DNA of 64,000 bases from an uncultured Bacteroidales bacterium (GCA_900317055.1 ONFF01000028.1:1-64000); one strand, 5' to 3'. Counted from the first letter of the stretch, positions 25,728-34,455 are shown. Program-made: numbers and translations. Notes: generated by a model not told the origin, from the letters alone.

Positions 25728-26600
25728 TTAAGCCAGCGGAACGTCAATCCACTGTCCATTCTTGAAATTGACAACACTGCGATAGCCCGCTTTCTTCAAA
25801 GCTTCCTCTGCAGTGGCAAATTCGAGCGTGATTTCGCTGAAATGGTGCGCATCGGCTGAGATGATGGCGGGAACGCCCATCTTGCAAGCCTCTTCCATCA
25901 GCCAAGGCGAGGGATAGAAGCCGTTGTAGCGTTTCTTGTAGATACCGCGCGTGTTGATTTCCATCACGAGACCTTTCTCGCGGATGAGGTCGAGGGTTTC
26001 AAGAGCGAGCTTGCGATACCATGGCTCGTCTTCGTGGAAATAACGGTCGCGGTTGTGCATCTTGATTTTGTCGAAGTGGGCGATGATGTCAAACTGTTCA
26101 TTTTCGATCATTTCGTTCGATTGTTCGAAGAATCTACGCACGGCACGGCGGATGTCGCCATTAAAGAACTTCTGCAGGCCTTCATCGTAGACTTCCCATT
26201 TCGGGCCATCGATGAACCAGATTTTTTCTGAAAGTGCCGGCCCTTCGACAGGCTCAGGGACCTTGTCTACTACTAAATGCACTCCACCAATCAGATAATC
26301 AAGGTGATACTTTTCCTTGGTCACGGCAAAAGGCTCGGAAACGCCTGTAAGGTAATCTGCCTCCAAGGCGCAGTAGATGTCGATTTTGTCCTTGAATTCC
26401 GCTTTCAGCTGGGCGATTTCCGCCACATAACGCGGCATGTCGGCTGACTTCACCGAAAATGTATTGTCGAAAGGTAGCGGACTATGTTCCGAAAAACCAA
26501 TCGTAGTTAAGCCTTGACGGATGGCCTCCTCTACGATTTCGCGAGGTTGGGATTTACCATCGCTATAAACGCTGTGGGTATGGAGATTAAAACTTTGCAT
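25728..26600 (-). CDS. PHP-domain histidinol-phosphatase-like protein with an in-frame repeat insertion
   Basis: The PHP metal-binding motifs are in place: HTHSVYSDG (His7, His9), SEHSP (about 38-42), a central GVHLVVD, AHFDK and ADAHHF near the C-terminus. This fits HisK-type histidinol phosphatases (trinuclear metal site), though a related PHP phosphoesterase cannot be excluded. Around residues 113-120 the sequence KVPEPVEGP is encoded by a dispersed repeat (26239-26262) in the loop after GGVHLVVD, without breaking the frame. No other his genes are adjacent. Confidence 0.83.
   Translation of the reverse strand: MQSFNLHTHSVYSDGKSQPREIVEEAIRQGLTTIGFSEHSPLPFDNTFSVKSADMPRYVAEIAQLKAEFKDKIDIYCALEADYLTGVSEPFAVTKEKYHLDYLIGGVHLVVDKVPEPVEGPALSEKIWFIDGPKWEVYDEGLQKFFNGDIRRAVRRFFEQSNEMIENEQFDIIAHFDKIKMHNRDRYFHEDEPWYRKLALETLDLIREKGLVMEINTRGIYKKRYNGFYPSPWLMEEACKMGVPAIISADAHHFSEITLEFATAEEALKKAGYRSVVNFKNGQWIDVPLA
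26239..26262. repeat. CTTCGACAGGCTCAGGGAC element inside a coding region
   Basis: The repeat is a copy of the family at 10594-10653. On the minus strand it reads as VPEPVEGP. It lies in frame within the PHP phosphatase gene. Confidence 0.85.
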
Positions 26601-26662
26601 GATTTGAAATCTTTTCTTTACTGACTATGTACGGCTGCCACAGTGTGACAGCTCTACAAGCC

Positions 26663-27898
26663 CTAATTATTCACCACCTTATAGACTTTGTCACCGCGCC
26701 TGACCAACGACTTCACGGGAATGGAGCAATACTCGCCTTTCACGGTCTGCTGGACATTACCCAAGTCCACGCGGATTTCGGTAAGTGTGTCCTCGTAAAC
26801 GCCAGTTGTCGGACCGATGATCATAATCTGTTCACCGAGTTTGAGGTCGTTGCTGTCCATGCGGATTTCGGCCACGCCCAATTTGCTGTAATAATTGGTA
26901 ATGAGTCCGATATATTCCTTGCTTTGCGTGGCGTGTGAGCCATATTGTTTCGACCATTCAAAGGTGCGGCGGCCCAAATAATAGCCATCCCAAAAACCAC
27001 GATTATAAACGCTCTTCAACCGTTCCATCCAAGCATCGATCTTCTCTTGCGTGAAAGTACCTTCCTGAATGGCTTTCACCGCCTCGCTATAGACTGAAAC
27101 TGTCAGCTTGGTGTATTCCGGCGAACGACCTCGACCTTCAATCTTCAGCACTTCCACACCTGCATCCAAGACCCTGTCCAAGAAAGGCAATGTACAAAGG
27201 TCTTTCGGCGACATAATGTATTCATTGTCAAGGGTCAACTCGTAGCCTTCCTCGCGCTCGCGCACATCGTAACCGCGACGGCAAAGTTGCAGGCAAGCAC
27301 CACGGTTGGAAGAGGAATTGAACAAATCCTGACTCAGGTTACACTTACCCGAAATAGCCATGCACAAGGCACCGTGACAGAACACCTCAATGCGGACCAA
27401 ATTACCATGGGGACCGCGAATTTGTTGGCGTTCAATCTCCTCGGTGATATGGCGCACCTGGTCGATATTTAACTCACGGGCGGTCACCATCACATCGGCA
27501 AACTGGGAATAGTAGCGCACCGCCTCAAGGTTGGTAATATTGCATTGCGTCGACATGTGAACCTCAACGCCAATCTGTCGGGCATACTGGATTACGCTTT
27601 GGTCGGAGGCAATGATGGCCGAGATGCCGTTGGCCTTGATGGCATCGAGCAGCTGATGCATCTCTTCCATCTCCTCATCGTAGATGATGGTATTGACTGT
27701 AACATAGCTTTTTACATTATGTTCTTTGCAAGTTTCAGCCAATTGGTGCAAGTCATCAAGGGTGAAGTTCTTCGCCGAGCGTGAGCGCATATTGAGTTTG
27801 CCGATGCCGAAGTAGACGCTACCAGCGCCAGCTTGTATGGCGGCTGCGAGGGCTTCGTAAGAGCCCACAGGGGCCATGATTTCGATGTTTCGTTTCAT
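26663..27898 (-). CDS. U32-family protein (TrhP/YegQ-like tRNA hydroxylation factor)
   Basis: The start IMAPVGSYEALAAAIQAGAGSVYFG and the diagnostic U32 stretch EVFCHGALCMAISGKCNLS place it in peptidase family U32; further cysteines (CLQLCRRGYD) complete the expected Fe-S ligands. Members such as TrhP add the hydroxyl of 5-hydroxyuridine at tRNA wobble 34 and are not known to be true peptidases. The length (411 aa) fits the short form. The -7 box ends only 3 nt before the ATG, so the message may be leaderless. Confidence 0.87.
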   Translation of the reverse strand: MKRNIEIMAPVGSYEALAAAIQAGAGSVYFGIGKLNMRSRSAKNFTLDDLHQLAETCKEHNVKSYVTVNTIIYDEEMEEMHQLLDAIKANGISAIIASDQSVIQYARQIGVEVHMSTQCNITNLEAVRYYSQFADVMVTARELNIDQVRHITEEIERQQIRGPHGNLVRIEVFCHGALCMAISGKCNLSQDLFNSSSNRGACLQLCRRGYDVREREEGYELTLDNEYIMSPKDLCTLPFLDRVLDAGVEVLKIEGRGRSPEYTKLTVSVYSEAVKAIQEGTFTQEKIDAWMERLKSVYNRGFWDGYYLGRRTFEWSKQYGSHATQSKEYIGLITNYYSKLGVAEIRMDSNDLKLGEQIMIIGPTTGVYEDTLTEIRVDLGNVQQTVKGEYCSIPVKSLVRRGDKVYKVVNN

Positions 27899-27901
27899 GG
27901 C

Positions 27902-27911
27902 TGCAAAGGTA
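27902..27911 (-). promoter_or_regulatory. -7 promoter box adjoining the U32 start codon
   Basis: Minus-strand TACCTTTGCA directly before GCC ATG, implying little or no 5' leader. Confidence 0.5.
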
Positions 27912-27931
27912 CGACTTATTCCAAAAGCATC

Positions 27932-29008
27932 TTACTGCTTCATGAACTTTTGTGTGACCACACAACCATTCTTCGTAGTTGCTTTCAACAAATAGCAACC
28001 AGATGCCAGACCTCTTATATTAACTGATTCTAAACTATTTGCAATTGTCATAATGCATTTTCCGTCCAAACTGAAGATTTCTATTTGTTGCAATTCCTCT
28101 GCTTCAAGATAAAGCACTTCGTCAACGGGATTTGGCCAAATATTCAATAGGATTTCAGACATTTCATCAATTCCTGTAATAGTCGAATAATAGAATATCT
28201 TTTGACTTCTTTCAGATTGACCATCATGTTTTCCCCACCCATCATCGCTATACAATAATTTGTTGCGGCAAAACTTATTGATGCCGTTGATATTATACAA
28301 ATTGTAAAAATAGAAATCAAGACCCGCAATATTACTGCTAAGAACTGTCGTATCATAATAATTACTGATTTCATTTTCAAGCCACCATTCCTCAGCATCA
28401 TAATAGTATTGTTTTGAAACTATACAGTTTTGATGATTGTCATAGGTGTGTACAATTTTACTTTCAGGAATCCAAACCCCAAGCGAATTAGTACCCCAAA
28501 AAACAATTTCATCAATATCAAGTTGGTCATCATAAAAAAACTTTTTCTTACTCTCTTCTCGCCAACTTCCATTATTAAGAAACAATTCCGTTACAATTGA
28601 AACATTGTTATCTTCATTGTATTCATAAACGGTTTTCGCTTCATCAGTTACGGCTCCGTTTTCCAAAAAACAAAGCAATGCTTCCGACCTTCTACCTAAA
28701 TTGTCGTAAACATATTCTGTACGATAACTATAATCAGGATCGATATCTGTTTGAGTAGCACTACTAAGTCTATTCAGACTATCATACGTAAACTCAAAAT
28801 AGAATAAATCACCGCCTTCTTTAATTTCCATTTTCTCTACATTGTATTGATTGTCATACACAAAATGGTATTTATACCTTCCTGCATCAATACTATCAAG
28901 TTTTTCGGTATATGCATTCATTTGTTTTGAAAAACCTTCTTTTGGCATCTGAGCCATTGCCGAAATCATGCAACATAAAACAGCTGCAACAAGTAAATAC
29001 TTCTTCAT
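27932..29008 (-). CDS. Secreted protein with T9SS C-terminal tail, function unknown
   Basis: A signal peptide ends at SAMAQ. The middle is made of tyrosine-rich strands resembling degenerate YD/RHS-like repeats, for example YVYDNLGRRSEA, VYEYNEDNN and KFFYDDQ. The last ~75 residues (IWPNPVDEVLYL ... LLKATTKNGCVVTQKFMKQ) form a T9SS sorting domain. No enzymatic motif is recognised. Its base composition is clearly more AT-rich than the flanking genes, which suggests recent acquisition or a fast-evolving surface protein. tRNA-Pro lies just upstream. Confidence 0.75.
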   Translation of the reverse strand: MKKYLLVAAVLCCMISAMAQMPKEGFSKQMNAYTEKLDSIDAGRYKYHFVYDNQYNVEKMEIKEGGDLFYFEFTYDSLNRLSSATQTDIDPDYSYRTEYVYDNLGRRSEALLCFLENGAVTDEAKTVYEYNEDNNVSIVTELFLNNGSWREESKKKFFYDDQLDIDEIVFWGTNSLGVWIPESKIVHTYDNHQNCIVSKQYYYDAEEWWLENEISNYYDTTVLSSNIAGLDFYFYNLYNINGINKFCRNKLLYSDDGWGKHDGQSERSQKIFYYSTITGIDEMSEILLNIWPNPVDEVLYLEAEELQQIEIFSLDGKCIMTIANSLESVNIRGLASGCYLLKATTKNGCVVTQKFMKQ

Positions 29009-29089
29009 GGGGCTAATTTTAGAGTTAATACAAACGCAAAAATAAATAAAAAAACAGCTCGACTGATATTCAAGCTGATTTTTTCAAAG

Positions 29090-29163
29090 TCGGGATGACA
29101 AGATTCGAACTTGCGGCCTCTTCGTCCCGAACGAAGCGCGCTACCGGGCTGCGCTACATCCCG
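29090..29163 (-). tRNA. tRNA-Pro (anticodon CGG)
   Basis: Minus-strand cloverleaf with acceptor arms CGGGATG / CATCCCG, D-arm GCGCAGCCCGGTAGCGC, anticodon loop TTCGGGA (CGG, reads CCG) in a CTTCG/CGAAG stem, and T-arm GTTCGAAT. CCA is not encoded. Confidence 0.95.
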
Positions 29164-29197
29164 AACCGTTTTGCGCTGCAAAAATTTTTCTTTTCAG

Positions 29198-29770
29198 TCA
29201 AAAACTGATAATGCCCAAATGCTCCAACAATATCTTCAATCCAATGAGAATCAATATGATACCACCAATAACCCCAGCCGACTTCTCATATTTCGATCCG
29301 AACACATTGCCAATCTTCACGCCCAAGACCGAGAAAACAAAGGTGGTCAGGCCGATGACAAGCACCGAAGACCACAGCTTCACTTGGATACAAGCAAACG
29401 AAACACCCACCGCCAAGGCATCGATGCTGGTGGCGATGGCCAAAAACAGCATGGTCTTGAAATCAATGGCACCGTTTTCTTTACCCTCTTCTTCCTTAAC
29501 CCAAATGGCTTCCCGAATCATGTTGGCACCGATGAGAAACAATAATCCGAAGGCAATCCAGTGGTCGTAAGCTTCAATCATTTCCTGAAACTGCGCACCC
29601 AAAAAATAGCCAATCGTAGGCATCAAGGCCTGGAATCCACCGAACCAGAGACCACAGACCAAAGCCATACGCCATGAAAACCGCTTGGTGGTCAGGCCTT
29701 TGCAGATGGAGACCGAGAAGGCGTCCATGGAAAGGCCAATGGCGATGAGTAATAGTTCGAGGAAGGACAT
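29198..29770 (-). CDS. mntP: Manganese efflux pump MntP
   Basis: Six predicted helices in two repeats. The MntP signatures are AIGLSMDAFSVSICKGL near the start and AIATSIDALAVGVSFA in the second repeat, each with the conserved Asp in the membrane. It exports Mn2+. The length (190 aa) is standard. No manganese riboswitch is seen; a -7 box lies 19 nt upstream. Confidence 0.93.
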   Translation of the reverse strand: MSFLELLLIAIGLSMDAFSVSICKGLTTKRFSWRMALVCGLWFGGFQALMPTIGYFLGAQFQEMIEAYDHWIAFGLLFLIGANMIREAIWVKEEEGKENGAIDFKTMLFLAIATSIDALAVGVSFACIQVKLWSSVLVIGLTTFVFSVLGVKIGNVFGSKYEKSAGVIGGIILILIGLKILLEHLGIISF

Positions 29771-29788
29771 TTGCGTCAGGATTATGGC

Positions 29789-29798
29789 GCAAAAATAG
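29789..29798 (-). promoter_or_regulatory. -7 promoter box for mntP
   Basis: Minus-strand TATTTTTGCG, 19 nt before the ATG. Confidence 0.55.
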
Positions 29799-29829
29799 CA
29801 CTATTTTTCGCTATTGTTGATAAAAAACC

Positions 29830-29839
29830 TATTTTTGCA
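29830..29839 (+). promoter_or_regulatory. -7 promoter box for the outer-membrane barrel gene
   Basis: TATTTTTGCA with TTGTTG at about 29815-29820 as a -33 element. The start codon is 160 nt further on, so the leader includes the hairpins at 29868-29946. Confidence 0.6.
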
Positions 29840-29867
29840 CGATGAGTAGAACCTCAAGCCTCTAGCC

Positions 29868-29946
29868 TCATGGCGGAGGGACATCCGCCATCTCCTATGC
29901 GAAAGGGTGTCCCTATCGCTTAGGAGATCGCGGATCAAGTCCGCGA
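29868..29946. repeat. Composite of three hairpins in the leader of the barrel gene
   Basis: TGGCGGA..TCCGCCA (29869-29888), a middle inverted repeat with CTCCTA/TAGGAG arms, and CGCGGA..TCCGCG (about 29927-29944). The outer parts TAGCCTCAT and ATGACGCTA also pair imperfectly. It is a member of the GCGGGTC/GACCCGC family with altered stems. Confidence 0.75.
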
Positions 29947-30001
29947 TGACGCTATAGGGTTAGGGATTACTCTTTGTAAGAAGTATATCAACATCAATAA
30001 T

Positions 30002-31342
30002 ATGAAAAAAACCATAGTATTAATGCTTGCCCTGCTGTTGGCAGTGGGCGGCATGGCTCAAGAAAAGAAAGCCAAAAAAGAAAAGACCTACAACGAAAAA
30101 GGTGAAATCATCAAGAAAGGCTGGAACTTCGGTCCACTGCCTGTGGTGGGCTATGATGCCGACCTGGGCTTCCAGTACGGCGTGACTTGCGACATCTTCA
30201 ACTTCGGCGATGGCTCTCGTTATCCCCGCTACAACTACAAGTTCAATGTGGAGGCCTCGCGTTACACCAAAGGCTCAGGTGTGTTCCGCTTCTACAGCGA
30301 CATGCCGTATGTCGTGAAAGACACCAAACTCTTCTTCGACATGACCTATTTCTACGCCAAGAAATACGAGTTCTTCGGCTTCAACGGCTTCGAAGCCAGC
30401 ACATTCGATCCTTATGCTGGTTTAGAAGGCATTAAGAGTGGCTATCATTTTATCAACCGCAACCAGTTCCGCTTTGTGGGCAGCATGCAACGACCTTTCT
30501 TTGGCGTGCCTAATCTCTATTGGACGGCAGGCTTAGCATACTACAACACCAAGGTCGACCGAATTAACCTGAAAGGCTACGAAGACCAAGTGACATTGTA
30601 TGAAAACTATGTGAACAATAATATCATCAAGGAAGATGAGGCCCATGGCGGCAACACTACGCAAATTCGCCTCGGCATGGTTTACGACAGCCGCGACCAC
30701 AACAGCGACCCGACGAAGGGCATCTATGCTGAAGCCACTCTTGTCGGCGCCCCCGACTTCATCGACCGCAAGGGCTACAGCAACCTGTCGTACACCTTCT
30801 TGTGGAGACACTACATCCCTGTTTATAAAGACAAACTGACCTTCGCCTACCGCTTGGGTGCCCAAAACCGCATCGCAGGCAAGACCCCGTGGTATATGAT
30901 CAACAACCTGAACACTATGTTCTTCCAGAAGATGTACACCGAGGGTTTGGGCGGCAGTGTGACCATGCGTGGCGTGAATCGTAACGGTGTCATCGGCGAA
31001 GGCTTTGCCTTTGCCAATCTGGAAATGCGCTGGCGCATCGTTGGCTTCCAATTTATCAACCAAAACTGGTTAGTGGCCTTGAATCCTTTCTTCGATGCCG
31101 GTATGGTGACACAACCTTTCAGAGAGGAAGAAATGAAGGTGGCTGGCGGTTCTGGCATACCTAACTACGAACCTGCTTTTGAATGCTATGCTGGCAAAGA
31201 AGGCCTTCACATGAGCGCAGGCTGTGGCCTCAAACTCATCATGAACCGCAACCTCGTCGTGTCCGTCGACTTGGGCAAAGCCTTGGACAAGCGCGACGGC
31301 GAGAAACTGAAGACGTTTGTCGGATTTAACTATATCTTCTGA
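30002..31342 (+). CDS. Omp85/BamA-type outer-membrane beta-barrel protein
   Basis: A signal peptide ends GGMAQ. The mature protein has a short charged linker (EKKAKKEKTYNEKG), then a barrel with alternating aromatic strands, RLGMVYDSRDHNSDPTKGIYAEA (the surface-antigen/Omp85 hallmark) and GGSVTMRGV, and an FVGFNYIF end (aromatic last residue). POTRA domains are absent, so it is a barrel-only member rather than BamA itself. The transported or bound substrate is unknown. A strong bidirectional terminator follows. Confidence 0.82.
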   Translation: MKKTIVLMLALLLAVGGMAQEKKAKKEKTYNEKGEIIKKGWNFGPLPVVGYDADLGFQYGVTCDIFNFGDGSRYPRYNYKFNVEASRYTKGSGVFRFYSDMPYVVKDTKLFFDMTYFYAKKYEFFGFNGFEASTFDPYAGLEGIKSGYHFINRNQFRFVGSMQRPFFGVPNLYWTAGLAYYNTKVDRINLKGYEDQVTLYENYVNNNIIKEDEAHGGNTTQIRLGMVYDSRDHNSDPTKGIYAEATLVGAPDFIDRKGYSNLSYTFLWRHYIPVYKDKLTFAYRLGAQNRIAGKTPWYMINNLNTMFFQKMYTEGLGGSVTMRGVNRNGVIGEGFAFANLEMRWRIVGFQFINQNWLVALNPFFDAGMVTQPFREEEMKVAGGSGIPNYEPAFECYAGKEGLHMSAGCGLKLIMNRNLVVSVDLGKALDKRDGEKLKTFVGFNYIF

Positions 31343-31394
31343 TTTTTTTCGGAAGCAAATCTTACACAAATCTTACATAAATAGACTATAAAAC

Positions 31395-31432
31395 AATCGG
31401 TCGGCGAGGAAATCCCTTGCCGACCGATTCTT
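31395..31432. terminator. Bidirectional terminator between the barrel gene and gpmA
   Basis: An 11-bp perfect stem AATCGGTCGGC / GCCGACCGATT with an A-rich 5' side and T-rich 3' side. Confidence 0.85.
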
Positions 31433-31465
31433 ATTTGTAACAGATTTGTGATAGATTTGTTTCCC

Positions 31466-32212
31466 TTATTTTGCTTTACCTTGGTTGGCGACGGCGGCCA
31501 TCAGCGCGGCCACCTTCTCGGGATCTCCGAGGAAGAAGTCTTTCTGGAGCTTCATGTTGTCGTCAAACTCGAAGACATACGGGATGCCCGTCGGAATGTT
31601 GAAAGCGATGATTTCGTCATTGCTCATGCCTTTCAGCACCTTCACCACACCGCGCAAACTATTGCCGTGGGCCACCACCAGCACCTGGTCGTGGGTCTCG
31701 AAGGCTTTCATGATGTTGTTTTCATAATAAGGCATCACACGCTCAATGGTGTCGCAAAGGGCTTCGGTGAGCGGGATTTGCTCATCGGTGAGCTCGGCAT
31801 AGCGCGGGTCCATGCGAGGGCTCTTGGGGTCGTTCATGTCCAACGCGGGCGGACGCACATCGAAGGCACGGCGCCACAAGCGCACTTGCTCGTCGCCATA
31901 TTTCTCAGCAGTCATCTTCTTGTCGAGGCCTTGCAGCTGGCCATACGACTTCTCATTAAGTCTCCATGACTTGTACACCGGCAACCAGTCCATGTCCATG
32001 GCCTCAAGGGCGAGGTTCAAGGTCTTGATGGCGCGCTTCAGGTAAGAAGTGAAGCAGATTTCAGGTTTGTAACCGTTCTCTTTCAGCGTTTTGCCTGCTT
32101 CGATGGCTTCTTGTACGCCTTTCTCCGAAAGGTCAACATTGGTCCACCCCGTAAAGAGGTTCAATTTGTTCCATTCACTTTCTCCGTGACGGATTAAAAT
32201 CAGTTTTTTCAT
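31466..32212 (-). CDS. gpmA: 2,3-bisphosphoglycerate-dependent phosphoglycerate mutase
   Basis: Interconverts 3- and 2-phosphoglycerate in glycolysis. The phosphohistidine motif is LIRHGESEWN (His9), followed by NLFTGWTNVDLSEKG, SYLKRAIKT, and the second catalytic His in VAHGNSLRG. The 248-aa length and the C-terminal NIPTGIPYVFEFD are standard for dPGM. It lies 28 bp downstream of the OstA-like gene on the same strand. Confidence 0.96.
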   Translation of the reverse strand: MKKLILIRHGESEWNKLNLFTGWTNVDLSEKGVQEAIEAGKTLKENGYKPEICFTSYLKRAIKTLNLALEAMDMDWLPVYKSWRLNEKSYGQLQGLDKKMTAEKYGDEQVRLWRRAFDVRPPALDMNDPKSPRMDPRYAELTDEQIPLTEALCDTIERVMPYYENNIMKAFETHDQVLVVAHGNSLRGVVKVLKGMSNDEIIAFNIPTGIPYVFEFDDNMKLQKDFFLGDPEKVAALMAAVANQGKAK

Positions 32213-32240
32213 TGTTGTTGATTGATTATTGTTGAACTGT

Positions 32241-33905
32241 TTAATTGTTGTCTTTTTTTGCCCGATGCCGTTTGGGCTGCTTTTCTTTAATTACCGTTTC
32301 TTCAGTAGCTTCTGTTGACGGCTCAATTGGCATTTCCTTTGGCGTGACTTCAGCTTGGGGCATTTCGGCCTCAATGCGGCGGAAAATGTCATCCTTATCC
32401 TTTGGCCGGGCCTCCTCATGCCACTTAAAACCTTGCAGATAGCGACTGCTTTCACTCAAGTCTTCCTTAGGATACATTGTCTCATCTATGCCCTTGTACG
32501 ATTTGATGATGGAAACATTTTGTTTTTCCATCTCGATAACCATGGTTTCCGACTTCGACACATCGATGCCGATAAACCCTCCATCATCGTCACGAATCCA
32601 ATAGATGGTCTCGGCTTGGTCGCCGTCCACATTGACATGATGAATGTCGCCATCCTTAAAAAGTGAGGTGATGTCCTTGCCCTTGATTTGGTTGAAACCT
32701 TCAATCGTATCTTGGGAAATGATGAAGGCATTTCCTTTTTGCAGCACCCACTCTACCGTACTTTCCTTGATTTTAATGTCGATGTCGGTGCCTGACATTT
32801 GGCTGTCTTCGGCCCAAAGGATCGGTGACACACGCATACGGATAATCGAGTCTTCCATCAGATAAGTGAGCGTGTCGCATTTGCCTTGCAAGTCTGACTT
32901 GAAGAAACGCACATGGCGGCGGGCAATGAGTTTCTTGGCCTCCTCTTTCTGCTTGTCGAAGTACATGAACAATGTGTCACCATGGATATAAAGCGAGTCG
33001 CCGCCATCGTAACTGATGGCATAAGCGCTATCGGTGGCAAAGGAAAGACCTTTGTTTTCCCACATCTCCACATAATCACCTCGCATGACGACTTTGTATG
33101 AAGTGTCAATCATGTCCACCTGACTATAGGCCTGCGCCACACCTCGATTGCGGTCATAAAAGATAGAGTCAGACCACATCAGTTGGGTTTCGTTATGCAT
33201 GAATGGCCGTTGGTCAAGATATACATGGTCTTCATTTACAAGATAATAACCATGCTTGCCCTCTAATACATTTTCTTTATTAATAATGGTTGTCGGCCCT
33301 TGGAACCACATCTTTTCGATGCCCGTGTTGTAATACAAAGTATCAGTATACAACTGATACTTAGGACTATAAACCTCAACATTCTTAAAAAACGAGAACT
33401 CTTTGAGTCTGTCGCGGTAATAGCCATAACGGCTTTTTAAGGTCTTATCACCACGGATTGTAATTGCGCTGTCGGGATAACAAGCCAAATGTAGGTTACG
33501 GTCATATGTGAGGTATTCAGTGTAAAGGTTGGTGGAATCATCTCGCAGGTGAACATTATTATGGAACTCTGCAAAACGGGTATCACCGTCGTAATTCAGC
33601 AAGTCGCTAAAAACCTCCACGCTGTCATTGACAATAATATGAACATTTTGATAGGCATCGAAACTGTTGTTCTCTTGGTAGTAATAGGCACTGTCGCAGA
33701 AGAAATAGGCCGAGTCGTGACGCATCTTCACATGACCGATGAGCCGTTGCACATCGCCCATGCTCTTTGAGTAAGTGGCTATGTCATAATGCAAAATGTT
33801 GATGCGGGTTTTCTTGCGTTGCACAGTGTCTTGCTCTTGAGCCACAACGAGTTGCGACAGCAGGAGGAACAAGGATACTATGAACAACACTTTACCTTTC
33901 ATCAT
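32241..33905 (-). CDS. OstA/LptA-like secreted protein
   Basis: After a signal peptide (ends VVAQEQ) the protein has repeated OstA-type strands such as IGHVKMRHDSAYFFCDSAYYY, VEVFSDLLNYDGDTRFAEFHNNVHLRDDSTNLYTEYLTYD. LptA/OstA domains form beta-jellyroll bridges that carry LPS to the outer membrane. At ~554 aa it is the long Bacteroidota version with a charged C-terminus (KRHRAKKDNN). The open frame extends 45 codons upstream but a -7 box lies in that extension, so the start is MMKGKVLFI. Confidence 0.8.
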   Translation of the reverse strand: MMKGKVLFIVSLFLLLSQLVVAQEQDTVQRKKTRINILHYDIATYSKSMGDVQRLIGHVKMRHDSAYFFCDSAYYYQENNSFDAYQNVHIIVNDSVEVFSDLLNYDGDTRFAEFHNNVHLRDDSTNLYTEYLTYDRNLHLACYPDSAITIRGDKTLKSRYGYYRDRLKEFSFFKNVEVYSPKYQLYTDTLYYNTGIEKMWFQGPTTIINKENVLEGKHGYYLVNEDHVYLDQRPFMHNETQLMWSDSIFYDRNRGVAQAYSQVDMIDTSYKVVMRGDYVEMWENKGLSFATDSAYAISYDGGDSLYIHGDTLFMYFDKQKEEAKKLIARRHVRFFKSDLQGKCDTLTYLMEDSIIRMRVSPILWAEDSQMSGTDIDIKIKESTVEWVLQKGNAFIISQDTIEGFNQIKGKDITSLFKDGDIHHVNVDGDQAETIYWIRDDDGGFIGIDVSKSETMVIEMEKQNVSIIKSYKGIDETMYPKEDLSESSRYLQGFKWHEEARPKDKDDIFRRIEAEMPQAEVTPKEMPIEPSTEATEETVIKEKQPKRHRAKKDNN

Positions 33906-33918
33906 GATAGAATAACGT

Positions 33919-33928
33919 GCAAAATTAC
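33919..33928 (-). promoter_or_regulatory. -7 promoter box for the OstA-like gene (decides the start)
   Basis: Minus-strand TAATTTTGCA only about 14 nt before the ATG pair at 33902-33905. The leader is very short. Confidence 0.6.
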
Positions 33929-33996
33929 GATTATTGTTGGATTTGGGCGAAGGAAACGAAAAATCCCCTAATTTTACCCCATCAAAACACTTCATC

Positions 33997-34335
33997 ATGA
34001 CCCTAAAACAAGCCCAAACCGCCGTTGATAAATGGATCAAGACCTACGGCGTGCGTTATTTCAGTGAATTGACCAACATGGTTCTGTTGACCGAGGAAGT
34101 CGGTGAATTAGCCCGCATCATCGCCCGCACCTATGGCGACCAATCCTTCAAGGAATCAGACAAGAACCGCAACATGGCTGACGAAATGGCCGACATCCTC
34201 TGGGTGTTGCTTTGCCTAGCCAATCAAACTGGGGTCGATCTCACAGAAGCCTTTGCCAAGAATATGGAGAAGAAAACCATGCGCGACCGAGAGCGGCATA
34301 TCCACAACGACAAATTGCGCGACCCCATCGCATAA
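33997..34335 (+). CDS. MazG-like nucleotide pyrophosphohydrolase
   Basis: A 112-residue all-alpha NTP-PPase. The metal-binding pattern is visible as LTEEVGELARII (ExxE) and DEMADILWVLLCLAN (ExxD-type), the layout of MazG/YpjD proteins that hydrolyse non-canonical or excess NTPs. The preferred start is MTLKQAQTAV at 33997; an upstream in-frame ATG would overlap the divergent promoter region. A hairpin at 34342-34369 follows the stop at once and may terminate it. Confidence 0.82.
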   Translation: MTLKQAQTAVDKWIKTYGVRYFSELTNMVLLTEEVGELARIIARTYGDQSFKESDKNRNMADEMADILWVLLCLANQTGVDLTEAFAKNMEKKTMRDRERHIHNDKLRDPIA

Positions 34336-34341
34336 AAAAAT

Positions 34342-34369
34342 GTGGAGACGGTGTGCACTCCGTCTCCAC
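34342..34369. repeat. GTGGAGACGG...CCGTCTCCAC palindrome, copy 2
   Basis: Variant of the GTAGAGAC family with a 10-bp stem, followed by AAAAC. It sits 7 nt past the MazG-like stop. Confidence 0.75.
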
Positions 34370-34418
34370 AAAACAATGTGAATTCAAGATGATTACAAAT
34401 TACATTGTCGGTTTCGCA

Positions 34419-34446
34419 GTAGAGACATGGCGCGCCGCGTCTCTAC
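34419..34446. repeat. GTAGAGAC...GTCTCTAC palindrome, copy 3
   Basis: Arms GTAGAGAC and GTCTCTAC with a GC-rich centre, followed by AAAGG, next to the glnS stop. Confidence 0.75.
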
Positions 34447-34455
34447 AAAGGTTTT

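Noticed and set aside
34342-34369. A simple terminator of the MazG-like gene
   Set aside because: The hairpin is followed by A-rich, not T-rich, sequence on the plus strand, and it belongs to a dispersed palindrome family; any terminator role is unproven.
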